Notes under the pieces: generated by a model
Databases searched by the model: none
What the model saw: the letters and a program-made list of their open reading frames with translations, nothing else
Told to the model about the DNA's origin: nothing
Made by a program: the position numbers and the translations under genes
Assembly: GCA_011037195.1 (NCBI GenBank)
Contig: JAAEAF010001124.1
Coordinates: 62,001-126,000 of the forward strand
Direction of reading: 5' to 3'
Source: Triatoma infestans
Lineage: Eukaryota; Arthropoda; Insecta; Hemiptera; Reduviidae
DNA: 64,000 nucleotides
Part shown: positions 10,042 to 17,748 of the stretch, in pieces
How positions within the stretch are numbered: position 1 is the first letter of the stretch
Layout of the letters: every line of letters begins with the position of its first letter

Positions 10042-10680
10042 TTATTTTATTCCATTTTTTTTTAACCAAATACAATTCTGATTATGCAATTTATGTTCTT
10101 TGATTACTTCTTCTAACATTATCAGTCCACAATATACGCACTGAACACAATTACTTCTTATCCTGATGAATCCATCAAAAGTATTCTCCCGTACATTGGC
10201 ATTTGCAAAGTCCACCTTTGAATAATTTTGAAGCATCCAATTGGCTAACATTTTTCCGAACTGTAGAGCGCAATTATATTTAGAGCCACTATGATAGCTG
10301 CACTTGTCAATACGTTGAAACGTTGATAAGATTTTTATTTTAGGGCAGCCAAAATATTGTAGGTTGAACACAGTTTTTCCAATTATATCACCAATAAATT
10401 TACATTTTTCATCTCCTTTGGCATATAGGAAGGTATACTTTGCTGTAGCCTCTTTTAATATATCATCTAATTCAGAAAAGTCCACATCACCGTCCTCCCA
10501 TCTGATATTATGGAGGTTTTTGTAAATCCATCTATTGGGTGACGAGTGTGGGTTACCATATGTTGGCGGCTTGAATATCCAGTGTTTCTCTTGCCCAACA
10601 AAATCCACGATTGCTAGCTCCTTAACAATAACTGTGCCACCACTGTCTTGATAGCCTTGAATGTCTACCACTGCGCACAT
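10042..10680 (-). CDS. 212-aa protein with C-terminal BIR-like zinc site
   Basis: The start MCAVVDIQGYQ, followed by KELAIVDF and HWIFKPP, has the look of an RNase H-fold exonuclease, but the acidic residue expected next to the first aspartate is replaced (D-I-Q), so catalysis is doubtful. The C-terminal 40 residues hold C-V-x-C-x-x-C, then E-H-x-x-H and C-x-W, a pattern resembling the second half of a BIR zinc domain. Neither assignment is firm. The gene lies downstream of the major capsid gene on the same strand with 62 bases between, so it belongs to the leftward late-type cluster. Alternatives are a virion maturation protein or an inhibitor of host cell death. Confidence 0.6.
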   Translation of the reverse strand: MCAVVDIQGYQDSGGTVIVKELAIVDFVGQEKHWIFKPPTYGNPHSSPNRWIYKNLHNIRWEDGDVDFSELDDILKEATAKYTFLYAKGDEKCKFIGDIIGKTVFNLQYFGCPKIKILSTFQRIDKCSYHSGSKYNCALQFGKMLANWMLQNYSKVDFANANVRENTFDGFIRIRSNCVQCVYCGLIMLEEVIKEHKLHNQNCIWLKKNGIK

Positions 10681-10742
10681 GATGATGATAAACTAAATGA
10701 ATCTCCAATACAACACTTTACTATAAGATCGCCCCCACTCCT

Positions 10743-11966
10743 TTAAATTCTTCTCACCAAACCTGTCAGAGGATTATATTCTACAAGTGCATCATGCAAG
10801 ATTAAAGCATAGGCTGTGGTATTAGCAGTGAATTCATTTGTCGTTTCCAACTCTATTCTAATATCTACTGAAGATGATCTAATTGCCTCAGACTGGCGAG
10901 AACAATCAATTACGATAATAGGAGCCTCATCTCTGAATTGTTCTTTGCTTAAAATAGGTTCATTTTCCTTTCCATAATAACTATGTTGAAAATTTTGATA
11001 CATGTGATATAGAATTGAAAAATAATTATTTGAGAAGTCAATGTTAAGATCATCATAGGGATAAACCTCTGAATTTAGGTGCAATTTAACATTTGATATA
11101 CTACAATGATTAAACTCTGACATATCAGTTTGTATATTATTCTTTTTGTTGGTTTGAAACGCAATTATGACATATCGAGGTTTTTCTAGATTTGTTGTAG
11201 TTTTCACTGTCCAAGTGTGCTTTTTTGTAGCAGGTAGCGAAGGATATTCTATTAGGTCCCATGATCGGAATGCCATGTGAACTGTTTTTCCTTTGTTGAC
11301 GAAATTTAAAAACTTTAACTTCTGTTCGTCGGAAACTTTAACATAGGGCATTTTCCATTGTATAGATTTTAGTTTAATGGAAGCCTTGACATTGGTATGA
11401 TCCCCAAAAACCCTAATACTATCATTATCTGATCTGCTGCGATGTAGAATTAACTCATGTCTTCCTTGTAAAATTATTTGATTGTAATCTTCAAAGAAAC
11501 CCATTACGATATCTAAGGGAATGCAAGCATCAAAATTTCCTTTATCATCTGCTAATTTCACATATTCACTAGGCATCATCCAACCACTCATTTCTAACCC
11601 TAACGCCTTGTCTGGGCTAAGAGATGCATAACCTTTTAATGTACAAGCAGTTCCAGGATTCCGCACATGATCAATCAATACACCATTCAATTGATATTTG
11701 ATTTCATCAAACATAAACAAAAATCCATTTCTTACTAATCTCAATTCACTTGGATCTATAGTTGTAGCCTCTTCTTTAACCAGTTGCCCTTGAATGTAGA
11801 GATAACTCTTGGAAGGAACGGTGTAGATGTCCTGCTGTTGCACAGCAATGATAATTTCATCAGAATTGTTCAGCGATTGCGTATAAGGTTGGTGAGTGTG
11901 GTACTCAAAATCGGTTATCCTTTCCTCGAAGGACACGCCAGCATTAACATTTAAAATCTCTTCCAT
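10743..11966 (-). CDS. Double-jelly-roll major capsid protein (Polinton group)
   Basis: 407 aa. Long beta-rich stretches with few charged helices, the block RSWDLIEYP near the middle, LHLNSEVYPYDDLN in the second half, the IDCSRQSE block and the closing VEYNPLTG fit the double-jelly-roll-like protein widespread in arthropod Polintons, where it serves as the hexon. It is somewhat short for a hexon, but no truncation is evident. The neighbours support the role: the penton-like gene, protease and PLA2 protein lie directly upstream on the same strand. The ATG at 11966 lies inside a 51-aa reading frame that overlaps it by 16 bases, which suggests coupled or leaky translation. Confidence 0.85.
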   Translation of the reverse strand: MEEILNVNAGVSFEERITDFEYHTHQPYTQSLNNSDEIIIAVQQQDIYTVPSKSYLYIQGQLVKEEATTIDPSELRLVRNGFLFMFDEIKYQLNGVLIDHVRNPGTACTLKGYASLSPDKALGLEMSGWMMPSEYVKLADDKGNFDACIPLDIVMGFFEDYNQIILQGRHELILHRSRSDNDSIRVFGDHTNVKASIKLKSIQWKMPYVKVSDEQKLKFLNFVNKGKTVHMAFRSWDLIEYPSLPATKKHTWTVKTTTNLEKPRYVIIAFQTNKKNNIQTDMSEFNHCSISNVKLHLNSEVYPYDDLNIDFSNNYFSILYHMYQNFQHSYYGKENEPILSKEQFRDEAPIIVIDCSRQSEAIRSSSVDIRIELETTNEFTANTTAYALILHDALVEYNPLTGLVRRI

Positions 11967-12106
11967 TTCTGCTTAACTAAAACCCCTACCTGCTGTTGAA
12001 GAAATCTAACGTTTGAAGGTGTTAACACACTACGAGATGTACGTTCAATACTATATGGTTTACTTCTAACGTAGTTGCTTTTATACTTTCGAAAGTCAAT
12101 ACCCAT
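11951..12106 (-). CDS. 51-aa basic peptide overlapping both capsid genes
   Basis: A short frame starts at an ATG on the minus strand at 12106 and stops at 11951-11953. It begins MGIDFRKYKSNYV and contains SIERTSRSVLTPSNVRFLQ, with about a dozen lysines and arginines and only two acidic residues. It overlaps the end of the penton-like gene by 11 bases and the start of the major capsid gene by 16, filling the whole 129-base gap. That tight fit and its composition argue against chance. A basic virion peptide (core- or cement-like) is possible, but function is unknown. Confidence 0.6.
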   Translation of the reverse strand: MGIDFRKYKSNYVRSKPYSIERTSRSVLTPSNVRFLQQQVGVLVKQKWKRF

Positions 12107-12791
12107 TTTTCTTCAAATGTAATCGAATAGTAATTACTTCCTTGCGAAAATCTACTATATTGTTATCTTGATCTGTAAGAGACAGCGTAATATTGTCAAT
12201 TATCTCAACGTTTATTGGAAAGTAAATGACTGGAGTAGGCTCCTGAACTAATTTATAACCTGGTGGGACTGTCGGGGAAAATTCATATATGGTATGTCCA
12301 GGTTTTCCATTTCTGTATGAACCTGAAGCTATATTGCAGTTTACAGCAATTGTATTTACGCTATGAATATTAACGATATCATTGGACTTATGTTTAACCT
12401 TTTCCTTTAACACCTGTTGTTTAGTAAATCCTAATAATGGACCAATGGAATGCTCTCTGTTGAAATATACAGGTTTGGTGCACATCAATTCTGTTTGTAA
12501 TGTATTTAAGTTGCCCTTCAGTTTTATCGAATTTGGAGATGATATATGCGATCTTATATAATTTGCTATGGCATCAACTTCATAGGTACCTGTAGGTAAA
12601 CTGATCACTTCATTGCCATAATAAAATTTGTTGTTTACATTTTCAGTAACGTTGGGTATGGAGTTGTAAGATTGAAAGCTAAGTAATCCAACACTATAGC
12701 CACCAACACCGACATCCGATAAATTAATTGGGGGAAAAATATCAGCACTAAGAACGCTGGATGTTCCAGTTAACGTGAACGTATAAGACAT
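12096..12791 (-). CDS. Penton-like minor capsid protein
   Basis: 231 aa, beta-rich, with the order LLSFQSYNSIPNV, then PTGTYEVDAI, GPLLGF, and a C-terminal LSLTDQDNNIVDFR followed by EVITIRLHL. This is the arrangement of the single-jelly-roll minor capsid (penton base) proteins of Polintons. It would occupy the fivefold vertices of a capsid built from the product of the 10743-11966 gene. The gene sits between the protease and the 51-aa peptide on the same strand. Start at the ATG at 12791, 18 bases after the protease stop. Confidence 0.8.
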   Translation of the reverse strand: MSYTFTLTGTSSVLSADIFPPINLSDVGVGGYSVGLLSFQSYNSIPNVTENVNNKFYYGNEVISLPTGTYEVDAIANYIRSHISSPNSIKLKGNLNTLQTELMCTKPVYFNREHSIGPLLGFTKQQVLKEKVKHKSNDIVNIHSVNTIAVNCNIASGSYRNGKPGHTIYEFSPTVPPGYKLVQEPTPVIYFPINVEIIDNITLSLTDQDNNIVDFRKEVITIRLHLKKNGY

Positions 12792-12809
12792 GACTGAATC
12801 CTTTATTCT

Positions 12810-13163
12810 TTAAAATGCATTATTATATAGAAATTGTAAACATAAATGTCCACAGTAAGGTGTATTCCAATCTTGAAATCTCTTTCTATTGTACATTATG
12901 TCACAACCATTTAAGTAACATAACAATTCCAATGGTGGTCTGAGATTGCCAAACGGATCAAAGTAATCGACTCTATTTCTTTTTTTAATATAGGCAACCC
13001 AATGAGTTCCTGCGTTGTGTACAGAATCTAAATTTACAATTGCACATTCATCAGTTTTAGGAAACTTTGGCAACCTATCACGCATGTATATACCTCTAAA
13101 ATGTGGAATATCTTTAGCAAATTTCATCAACTCTATATCTGTTAGTGCTCTATTAGGAAGTAG
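12810..13163 (-). CDS. Adenain-like cysteine protease
   Basis: The frame is open from directly after the upstream stop at 13164. The first ATGs are around 13125-13130, giving about 105 aa. Catalytic features of adenovirus-type proteases are present in order: histidine in GTHWVAY, aspartate in YFDPFG, glutamine in RFQDW and cysteine in CGHLCLQFL. It would process capsid precursors during assembly. The family's N-terminal block (here NRALTDIELMKFA and HFRGIYMRD) begins upstream of the first ATG, so a strict AUG start would clip the N-terminus. Translation may start at a non-AUG codon, or enter by readthrough from the PLA2 gene, which is in the same frame with TGA CTA between. Confidence 0.8.
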   Translation of the reverse strand, partial: LLPNRALTDIELMKFAKDIPHFRGIYMRDRLPKFPKTDECAIVNLDSVHNAGTHWVAYIKKRNRVDYFDPFGNLRPPLELLCYLNGCDIMYNRKRFQDWNTPYCGHLCLQFLYNNAF

Positions 13164-13898
13164 TCAATCTCTTTTAAAGAACAGGCCATATCCTTTTTTG
13201 TAAGGTTTAAGATAAAGTCCTTGACCTACTTGCTGTGCCTCCATTTTTCTATTATGCCTTCTCATTTCTTCTAATCGGTTCCTGGCAACTTGTGTATCTT
13301 TAACAGCCTTAGCTATAGCTGACGCCCCACCAGCTAAACTTCCAAGCGCAGAAAGCCCAGCGAATAAAGGCACCAGAAATGGTAGAATACCACCAGATCT
13401 GGGTACTGGTAGAACTCTTGGTATTTTTGTTACTTTCGACTTTCCTACATACTTTTTCGCCTTTCTTAAAGCTTTCCTTGACGCGTTACTGATTGATAAA
13501 GGTGAATTTACACGTGCTGCACTTATAACATCTCTTATAGTTTTTACCTTTTTCTTCCCCCCACCTAATTTCACTTTAGCTTTCATTGCGTTCGTCACGG
13601 CCCAAGCTGCTGCTTTCTCACCAAGTGATGCGTCACTAGCTTTTGTTCTTTGCCAAGCTTTGTCAGCGAGTATGAGGTCAGCCTTATGCCTTGACTCTAG
13701 ATCGTTATGCCGTGAATATGCAATGTCATGAAGTCGACAGGCTTCGTCCAAGGGATTAATACCTCTATCTCCACGTTTTAATCTTTCTTGTAATTTAGTT
13801 CCAGGACCACAAAATCTGTAACCAGGTATATGCACTTCGAATGGGAGTTTGTTGATCACTGAATTTATAAGACCTCTTCCAACAGTTTTCCTTCTCAT
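13164..13898 (-). CDS. Virion protein with parvovirus-type phospholipase A2 domain
   Basis: 244 aa. Residues 26-34 (PGYRFCGPG) form the calcium-binding loop and residues 51-61 (DEACRLHDIAY) the catalytic site with H57 and D58, as in secreted and parvoviral PLA2 domains. In viruses this activity breaches endosomal membranes during entry. The middle is strongly basic (GGKKKVK, RKALRKAKKY), followed by a hydrophobic alanine/glycine/leucine segment near 170-195 and a charged tail ending GYGLFFKRD, as expected of a minor virion or core-associated protein. It is the first gene of the leftward capsid cluster. Its stop TGA is followed by CTA, with the protease in the same frame. Confidence 0.85.
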   Translation of the reverse strand: MRRKTVGRGLINSVINKLPFEVHIPGYRFCGPGTKLQERLKRGDRGINPLDEACRLHDIAYSRHNDLESRHKADLILADKAWQRTKASDASLGEKAAAWAVTNAMKAKVKLGGGKKKVKTIRDVISAARVNSPLSISNASRKALRKAKKYVGKSKVTKIPRVLPVPRSGGILPFLVPLFAGLSALGSLAGGASAIAKAVKDTQVARNRLEEMRRHNRKMEAQQVGQGLYLKPYKKGYGLFFKRD

Positions 13899-13960
13899 TA
13901 TGATAGATCATTTAGAGCTGGACGTATTTATATAGCATCCTCCTCCCCTAATTAAAAAAA
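13899..13960. promoter_or_regulatory. Divergent promoter region between PLA2 and ATPase genes
   Basis: Only 62 bases separate the starts of the leftward capsid cluster and the rightward ATPase gene. The interval has TATTTATATAG as a TATA-like element, a short C-rich stretch (CCTCCTCCCC) and an A run before the ATPase ATG. It must serve both directions, or the 5' ends lie inside the neighbouring genes. Confidence 0.5.
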
Positions 13961-14659
13961 ATGCGTTTAGAGAAGCAAAGTGAAAAATTACCTATTTGCA
14001 ATCTAGTGACCAATTCAATGGACTGTGGACATATGAAAGTAAATCGACATGGATCATTACTGCCAGATAGTTTACGAGCACTTATTTGTGGGACTTCAGG
14101 ATCTGGTAAAACCAACCTTATGGTTTGTTTGCTTTTACAACCAAATGGATTGAGATTTGCAAACTTATATATTTGTAGTAGATCACTCCAACAAGAGAAA
14201 TATATATATTTGGAGAAGATTTTTAAACTAGTACCAGAAATAGGGTTTTTTACAATAAATGCCACTCAACAGGTAATCAACCCTGATGACGCTGAACCAG
14301 ACTCTATTATAATTTTTGATGATATTTCAATGGATGAGCAGGAAAATATTCGTAAATATTTCAGTATGGGACGTCATAAATGGATAGACTGCTTCTATCT
14401 TTGTCAGAGTTATGCTAGGATCCCTAAACACCTAATTCGCGATAACGCCAACTTTATCATGCTTTTCGAGCAGGATGATTTGAATTTAAGACACGTATAC
14501 AGTGACCATGTAAGTTCACCCAATATTTCATTTGACAAATTTAAACAGATGTGTAATATCTGTTGGGAGGAGCCTCATGGATTTATAACTTTAGATAAAA
14601 CAAGAGATTTAAACAGTGGCAGATTTCGGAAGGGTTTGGACACATTTATCTATATATAG
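13961..14659 (+). CDS. Packaging ATPase (A32/FtsK-HerA type)
   Basis: 232 aa. The Walker A loop CGTSGSGKT lies at about residues 43-51 and the Walker B strand IIIFDD at about 116-121. LCQSYARIPKHLIRDNANF follows, as in A32-like genome-packaging ATPases, where a glutamine and an arginine act as sensors. It would drive element DNA into a preformed capsid. Length is typical of Polinton ATPases. The start at 13961 gives the full N-terminal strand, and the frame is intact. It heads the rightward cluster of ATPase, 358-aa protein, fibre candidate and integrase, with short gaps. Confidence 0.92.
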   Translation: MRLEKQSEKLPICNLVTNSMDCGHMKVNRHGSLLPDSLRALICGTSGSGKTNLMVCLLLQPNGLRFANLYICSRSLQQEKYIYLEKIFKLVPEIGFFTINATQQVINPDDAEPDSIIIFDDISMDEQENIRKYFSMGRHKWIDCFYLCQSYARIPKHLIRDNANFIMLFEQDDLNLRHVYSDHVSSPNISFDKFKQMCNICWEEPHGFITLDKTRDLNSGRFRKGLDTFIYI

Positions 14660-14694
14660 TGCCGACACATACATAGAAATCTATCATTTCCATC

Positions 14695-15771
14695 ATGGAC
14701 ACTAAAGCTACGAAAGAGCTTATTAAAGCTTCAAAGTCGCTTCGCGAAAAATTTAAAAGTCTGAAGAGAGGTCTCCAATCATCTCAGGAGGATTTAGAAA
14801 GGAGTTTGAAACCTATTACCAAACCTCTTCAAGAGCTAATTTATCAAAAAGAATTACCCAAAATCAAAGAAGAACCCTTTACACCGCTACCATTAGTGGT
14901 TAAAAAAGAAGCGTCTACCACAACGGAAGCAACACCTCATACATCAACCCCGCTACACACTTATCCAAAAAAGAGTGTTTTCCCTATTAAACAAGAAGAG
15001 GAAACATTTGAAGTTGAAGAGGAGATTACTCCCTTAGAGCAAATACAGCAACTTGGTATGGAGAAATTACAAGAAAGTTTAGAAGAGGAAAAAGGGATAG
15101 GTCCTTTAGTTCAACCCTATCTATTGAAAATAATGAGTTCGGATACTAAAGATATGGATGACAGGTACGGTATTCGGGTAGTACCTAAAGGTGGAATGGT
15201 CATAGGAAATGCGGTAGTAACTATTGATGGTGATGATATTAATATAAATAATAAATGGTATGAAGGTACGCCAGGTTTATTTCAATTGTTATTTTTAAAA
15301 CAACCTACCAACTATTCTGAGAAAGATTTGGAAAACTATAAAAACATCTTGGAAACTAGTAATGCACATAAAAAACAGTTTAGTGATGAAAAAAGTATTA
15401 GTGCTAGTCGAGGATGGAAGTACAAAAATATCATTGCCCCTCTATTTTCATTCCCCATCACCTCCGCTAAAGAGAAAAGTTTACCTCAGACAAAGTATAC
15501 GCCACCACTATTAACATCAACATCACAAAGCCCTCGGACTCTTATAGCAACTAAGCCTCCAGCACAATCTAGATACCCTTTAAGACCAAAACAAACCAGT
15601 GGCACAGGCATGTGGGAAGGTCAAAGTATTTATGAATATTGGGATGACCCAAATGAATTGGTAGACCGACTTCGGCTTTTATATGCGTCAACCACTGCCG
15701 GTCATACGGGTCATGAGAATGAAATTCAGTCTATAATTGAAGAGTTGCGAGAAGCTGGAGTCATTTATTAA
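14695..15771 (+). CDS. 358-aa Polinton-associated protein of unknown function
   Basis: The N-terminal 60 residues are a lysine-rich, heptad-like helix. Residues 60-150 are low-complexity, rich in E, P, T and K. The central domain contains YGIRVVPKGGMVIGNAVVTI, then EGTPGLFQLLF. The C-terminus has YEYWDDPNELVDRLRLLY and a final IIEELREAGV helix. I recall this central domain as common in insect Polinton loci and annotated only as a domain of unknown function. The acidic/basic coiled N-terminus and small globular domains would fit a scaffold or core protein, as an inference. It lies 35 bases after the ATPase and 13 before the fibre candidate. Confidence 0.75.
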   Translation: MDTKATKELIKASKSLREKFKSLKRGLQSSQEDLERSLKPITKPLQELIYQKELPKIKEEPFTPLPLVVKKEASTTTEATPHTSTPLHTYPKKSVFPIKQEEETFEVEEEITPLEQIQQLGMEKLQESLEEEKGIGPLVQPYLLKIMSSDTKDMDDRYGIRVVPKGGMVIGNAVVTIDGDDININNKWYEGTPGLFQLLFLKQPTNYSEKDLENYKNILETSNAHKKQFSDEKSISASRGWKYKNIIAPLFSFPITSAKEKSLPQTKYTPPLLTSTSQSPRTLIATKPPAQSRYPLRPKQTSGTGMWEGQSIYEYWDDPNELVDRLRLLYASTTAGHTGHENEIQSIIEELREAGVIY

Positions 15772-15784
15772 GTAACTCTTCAAC

Positions 15785-16243
15785 ATGCCGGTTGATAAGT
15801 TTGGTCACCATGATTATTCCAAGTTTATAGGAAAACTTAACCAGTTAATAGATGAAGAGGAGGATGTAGTGAATGTAAGTAATAAACGTGTAATTAACGT
15901 CAGTTTGCCCAAAGAAAGAAATGATGCAGTGAATAAATTATATGCTGATAGTTTAGCTAATATAGCTAACTGGAGAACAAATCATATTAACGTAGGTAAT
16001 AAGCGTATTATTAATGTGCAAGATCCTGAAGAGAAACATGATTGTGTGACAAGAGGATTTTTGGAAAGTACCGCTTTAACCATTCCAAAGACAGAAGAAG
16101 GTGTTTCCATTACAAATATATACAATGCTCTAGGGAGAAAAATATCAAACGTGAGAGACCCTGTAAATGATACTGATGTTGTAACGTTAGGCTACCTTAA
16201 ACAATTCATACAAAATGCCCTTCAAGGAGGTCGTCGTCAATGA
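15785..16243 (+). CDS. Candidate fibre protein with phage-tail-fibre-like repeats
   Basis: 152 aa. Three repeats of about 21-22 residues occur at 33-53, 72-93 and 118-138, each of the form N/G-x-K-x-I-x-N-V-x-x-P-x-x-x-x-D-x-V-x-x-x-Y/F. For example NKRIINVQDP is followed by DCVTRGFL, and GRKISNVRDP by DVVTLGYL. This closely resembles trimeric tail-fibre and needle repeats of tailed phages. In an adenovirus-like particle the obvious role is a vertex spike for attachment. The N-terminus is short and charged. The last 29 bases overlap the integrase frame. No homology search was possible, so fibre is an inference from the repeat pattern. Confidence 0.6.
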   Translation: MPVDKFGHHDYSKFIGKLNQLIDEEEDVVNVSNKRVINVSLPKERNDAVNKLYADSLANIANWRTNHINVGNKRIINVQDPEEKHDCVTRGFLESTALTIPKTEEGVSITNIYNALGRKISNVRDPVNDTDVVTLGYLKQFIQNALQGGRRQ

Positions 16244-17141
16244 ACTTCATAAATCAGCAAGAGTGCATTATCCTAGAAGACGTATAATTCTTAAGGGTAT
16301 TGACGATTTATGGCAGTTAGATTTAATAGAAATGATTCCTTATGCTCGCCAGAATAATGGTTATAAATACATACTAGCAGTGATTGATTGTTTCTCCAAG
16401 TATGCCTGGGTAGAACCTGTGAAATCTAAAAGTGCTCAAGATGTCACTCGAGCAATGGAAAACATTCTAAATTTGAGTGGACGAATTCCCAAAAATATTC
16501 AAACAGATAATGGTAAGGAATTCTACAATGCCCAATTCAAGAAGCTAATGAAGAAGTACAATATAAATCATTACAGTACCTATAGTCAGATTAAAAGTTC
16601 TATTGTTGAACGATTTAATAGAACATTTAAATCAATGATGTATCGACTGTTCAGTCTAAGAGGAAACTATAATTATACAAAATATTTAACTGATTTGATA
16701 AATGACTACAACAATAAAATACACCGTACGATTGGTATGAAACCATCAAAAGTAAATGCCACCAATGAAGCTTCTTTATTAGCTAATGTTTATTCTTCTA
16801 AAAGTAAGAGAAGTGATAAACAGCGTTTTAATGAAGGAGATTATGTACGTGTTTCAAAGAGAAGGACTGTTTTTACAAGAGGATATACGCCCAATTGGAG
16901 TGCTGAAATATTTAAAATTAAAAGTGTGCGCAAGACAGTTCCATATACTTACTTGTTGGAAGATTTGTCCGGACAACCTATTCAGGGAGCATTTTATACA
17001 CAAGAACTGCAGAAAACTAAATATAAAGATGTATATCTTGTAGAAAAAGTATTAAAACGTAAAAATAATAAGCTTTATGTAAAGTGGTTGGGCTTTAATA
17101 AAAAGCATTCTTGGATAAATGTACGTGATTTACTAAATTAA
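16215..17141 (+). CDS. Retroviral-type integrase with C-terminal chromodomain
   Basis: 308 aa. The catalytic core has D36 (LDLIEM), D98 (TDNGKEF) and E132 (VERFNRT), with 33 residues between the second D and the E. There is no obvious N-terminal HHCC zinc domain in this frame. After the core come an SH3-like segment (RFNEGDYVRVSKRR) and a chromodomain-like tail (YLVEKVLKRKNN, YVKWLGF, W, VRDLL), which in other elements targets chromatin. It would cut the TIR ends and make the 6-bp target duplication seen here. The start overlaps the fibre candidate by 29 bases in another frame. Confidence 0.92.
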   Translation: MPFKEVVVNELHKSARVHYPRRRIILKGIDDLWQLDLIEMIPYARQNNGYKYILAVIDCFSKYAWVEPVKSKSAQDVTRAMENILNLSGRIPKNIQTDNGKEFYNAQFKKLMKKYNINHYSTYSQIKSSIVERFNRTFKSMMYRLFSLRGNYNYTKYLTDLINDYNNKIHRTIGMKPSKVNATNEASLLANVYSSKSKRSDKQRFNEGDYVRVSKRRTVFTRGYTPNWSAEIFKIKSVRKTVPYTYLLEDLSGQPIQGAFYTQELQKTKYKDVYLVEKVLKRKNNKLYVKWLGFNKKHSWINVRDLLN

Positions 17142-17271
17142 AGATGTTTTTTCTGTTAACTGAGTTTCTTCTGCATTCCTTCCTTCCTGAACCAGTTGAA
17201 ACATGTTTCAAACAGACGTTGACATGTAATTATGGGTTAATAAGAAAAAAAACTTAATAAACACATGGCTT

Positions 17272-17748
17272 TTATTGATCTTGCACAATTTTATAATAAT
17301 AAGGCAACATGGTATTGGGTTTACAGAGTTTTGACAAATAATTTAACTCATTACTAATATCCGTAAAGATGCTTTGAAGTTTGAAATATTCATTTCTCAG
17401 AAGAGTGATGGTAGTAGGTTGAAAACTGAGAAGATCTTCCACCCAAGTTGCTTTTCCCTGGATAGAAATCATCTTGTGGCTAGATGTAATGAAAAATATA
17501 TTAGCGCTGTTAAGATTGATTGAGTCTGGAGAAGCCTGTTTTTTCTTATCAAAGAATTCATCACAATATTGCTTGTTAGATTCCAAAGTTGACCAGTCAT
17601 CTACCTTAAGATAAATAATAACTTTTCTGGTTTTCAAAGCTATCAGAGGTACACCATCTTGAGACAGTCCAGTTATCAGAGTCTTAGAGTTGTGTCTGTT
17701 GAGAGGAAAACTTGTGGTTAAATGTAAACCAATTTCACTCGCTGCCAT
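17272..17748 (-). CDS. Terminal-cassette protein B, right copy
   Basis: About 158 aa from the ATG at 17748 (MAASEIGLHLTTSF); the frame extends further upstream without need. It is paralogous to the gene at 3614-4093: LTTSF, GLS, PLIALK, IQGKATWVEDLL, LLRNEYFKL and KLCKP recur in order. Its start overlaps the end of protein A (right copy) by 14 bases, unlike the left cassette, where a 47-base gap separates them. It converges with the integrase gene, and TTTATT/AATAAA signals lie between. Function is unknown. Confidence 0.7.
   Translation of the reverse strand: MAASEIGLHLTTSFPLNRHNSKTLITGLSQDGVPLIALKTRKVIIYLKVDDWSTLESNKQYCDEFFDKKKQASPDSINLNSANIFFITSSHKMISIQGKATWVEDLLSFQPTTITLLRNEYFKLQSIFTDISNELNYLSKLCKPNTMLPYYYKIVQDQ

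Noticed and set aside
13948..14265. 105-aa minus-strand frame
   Set aside because: Lies antisense to the conserved ATPase coding sequence. No motif of its own.
16786..17043. 85-aa plus-strand frame
   Set aside because: Shadow of the integrase C-terminal region in another frame.
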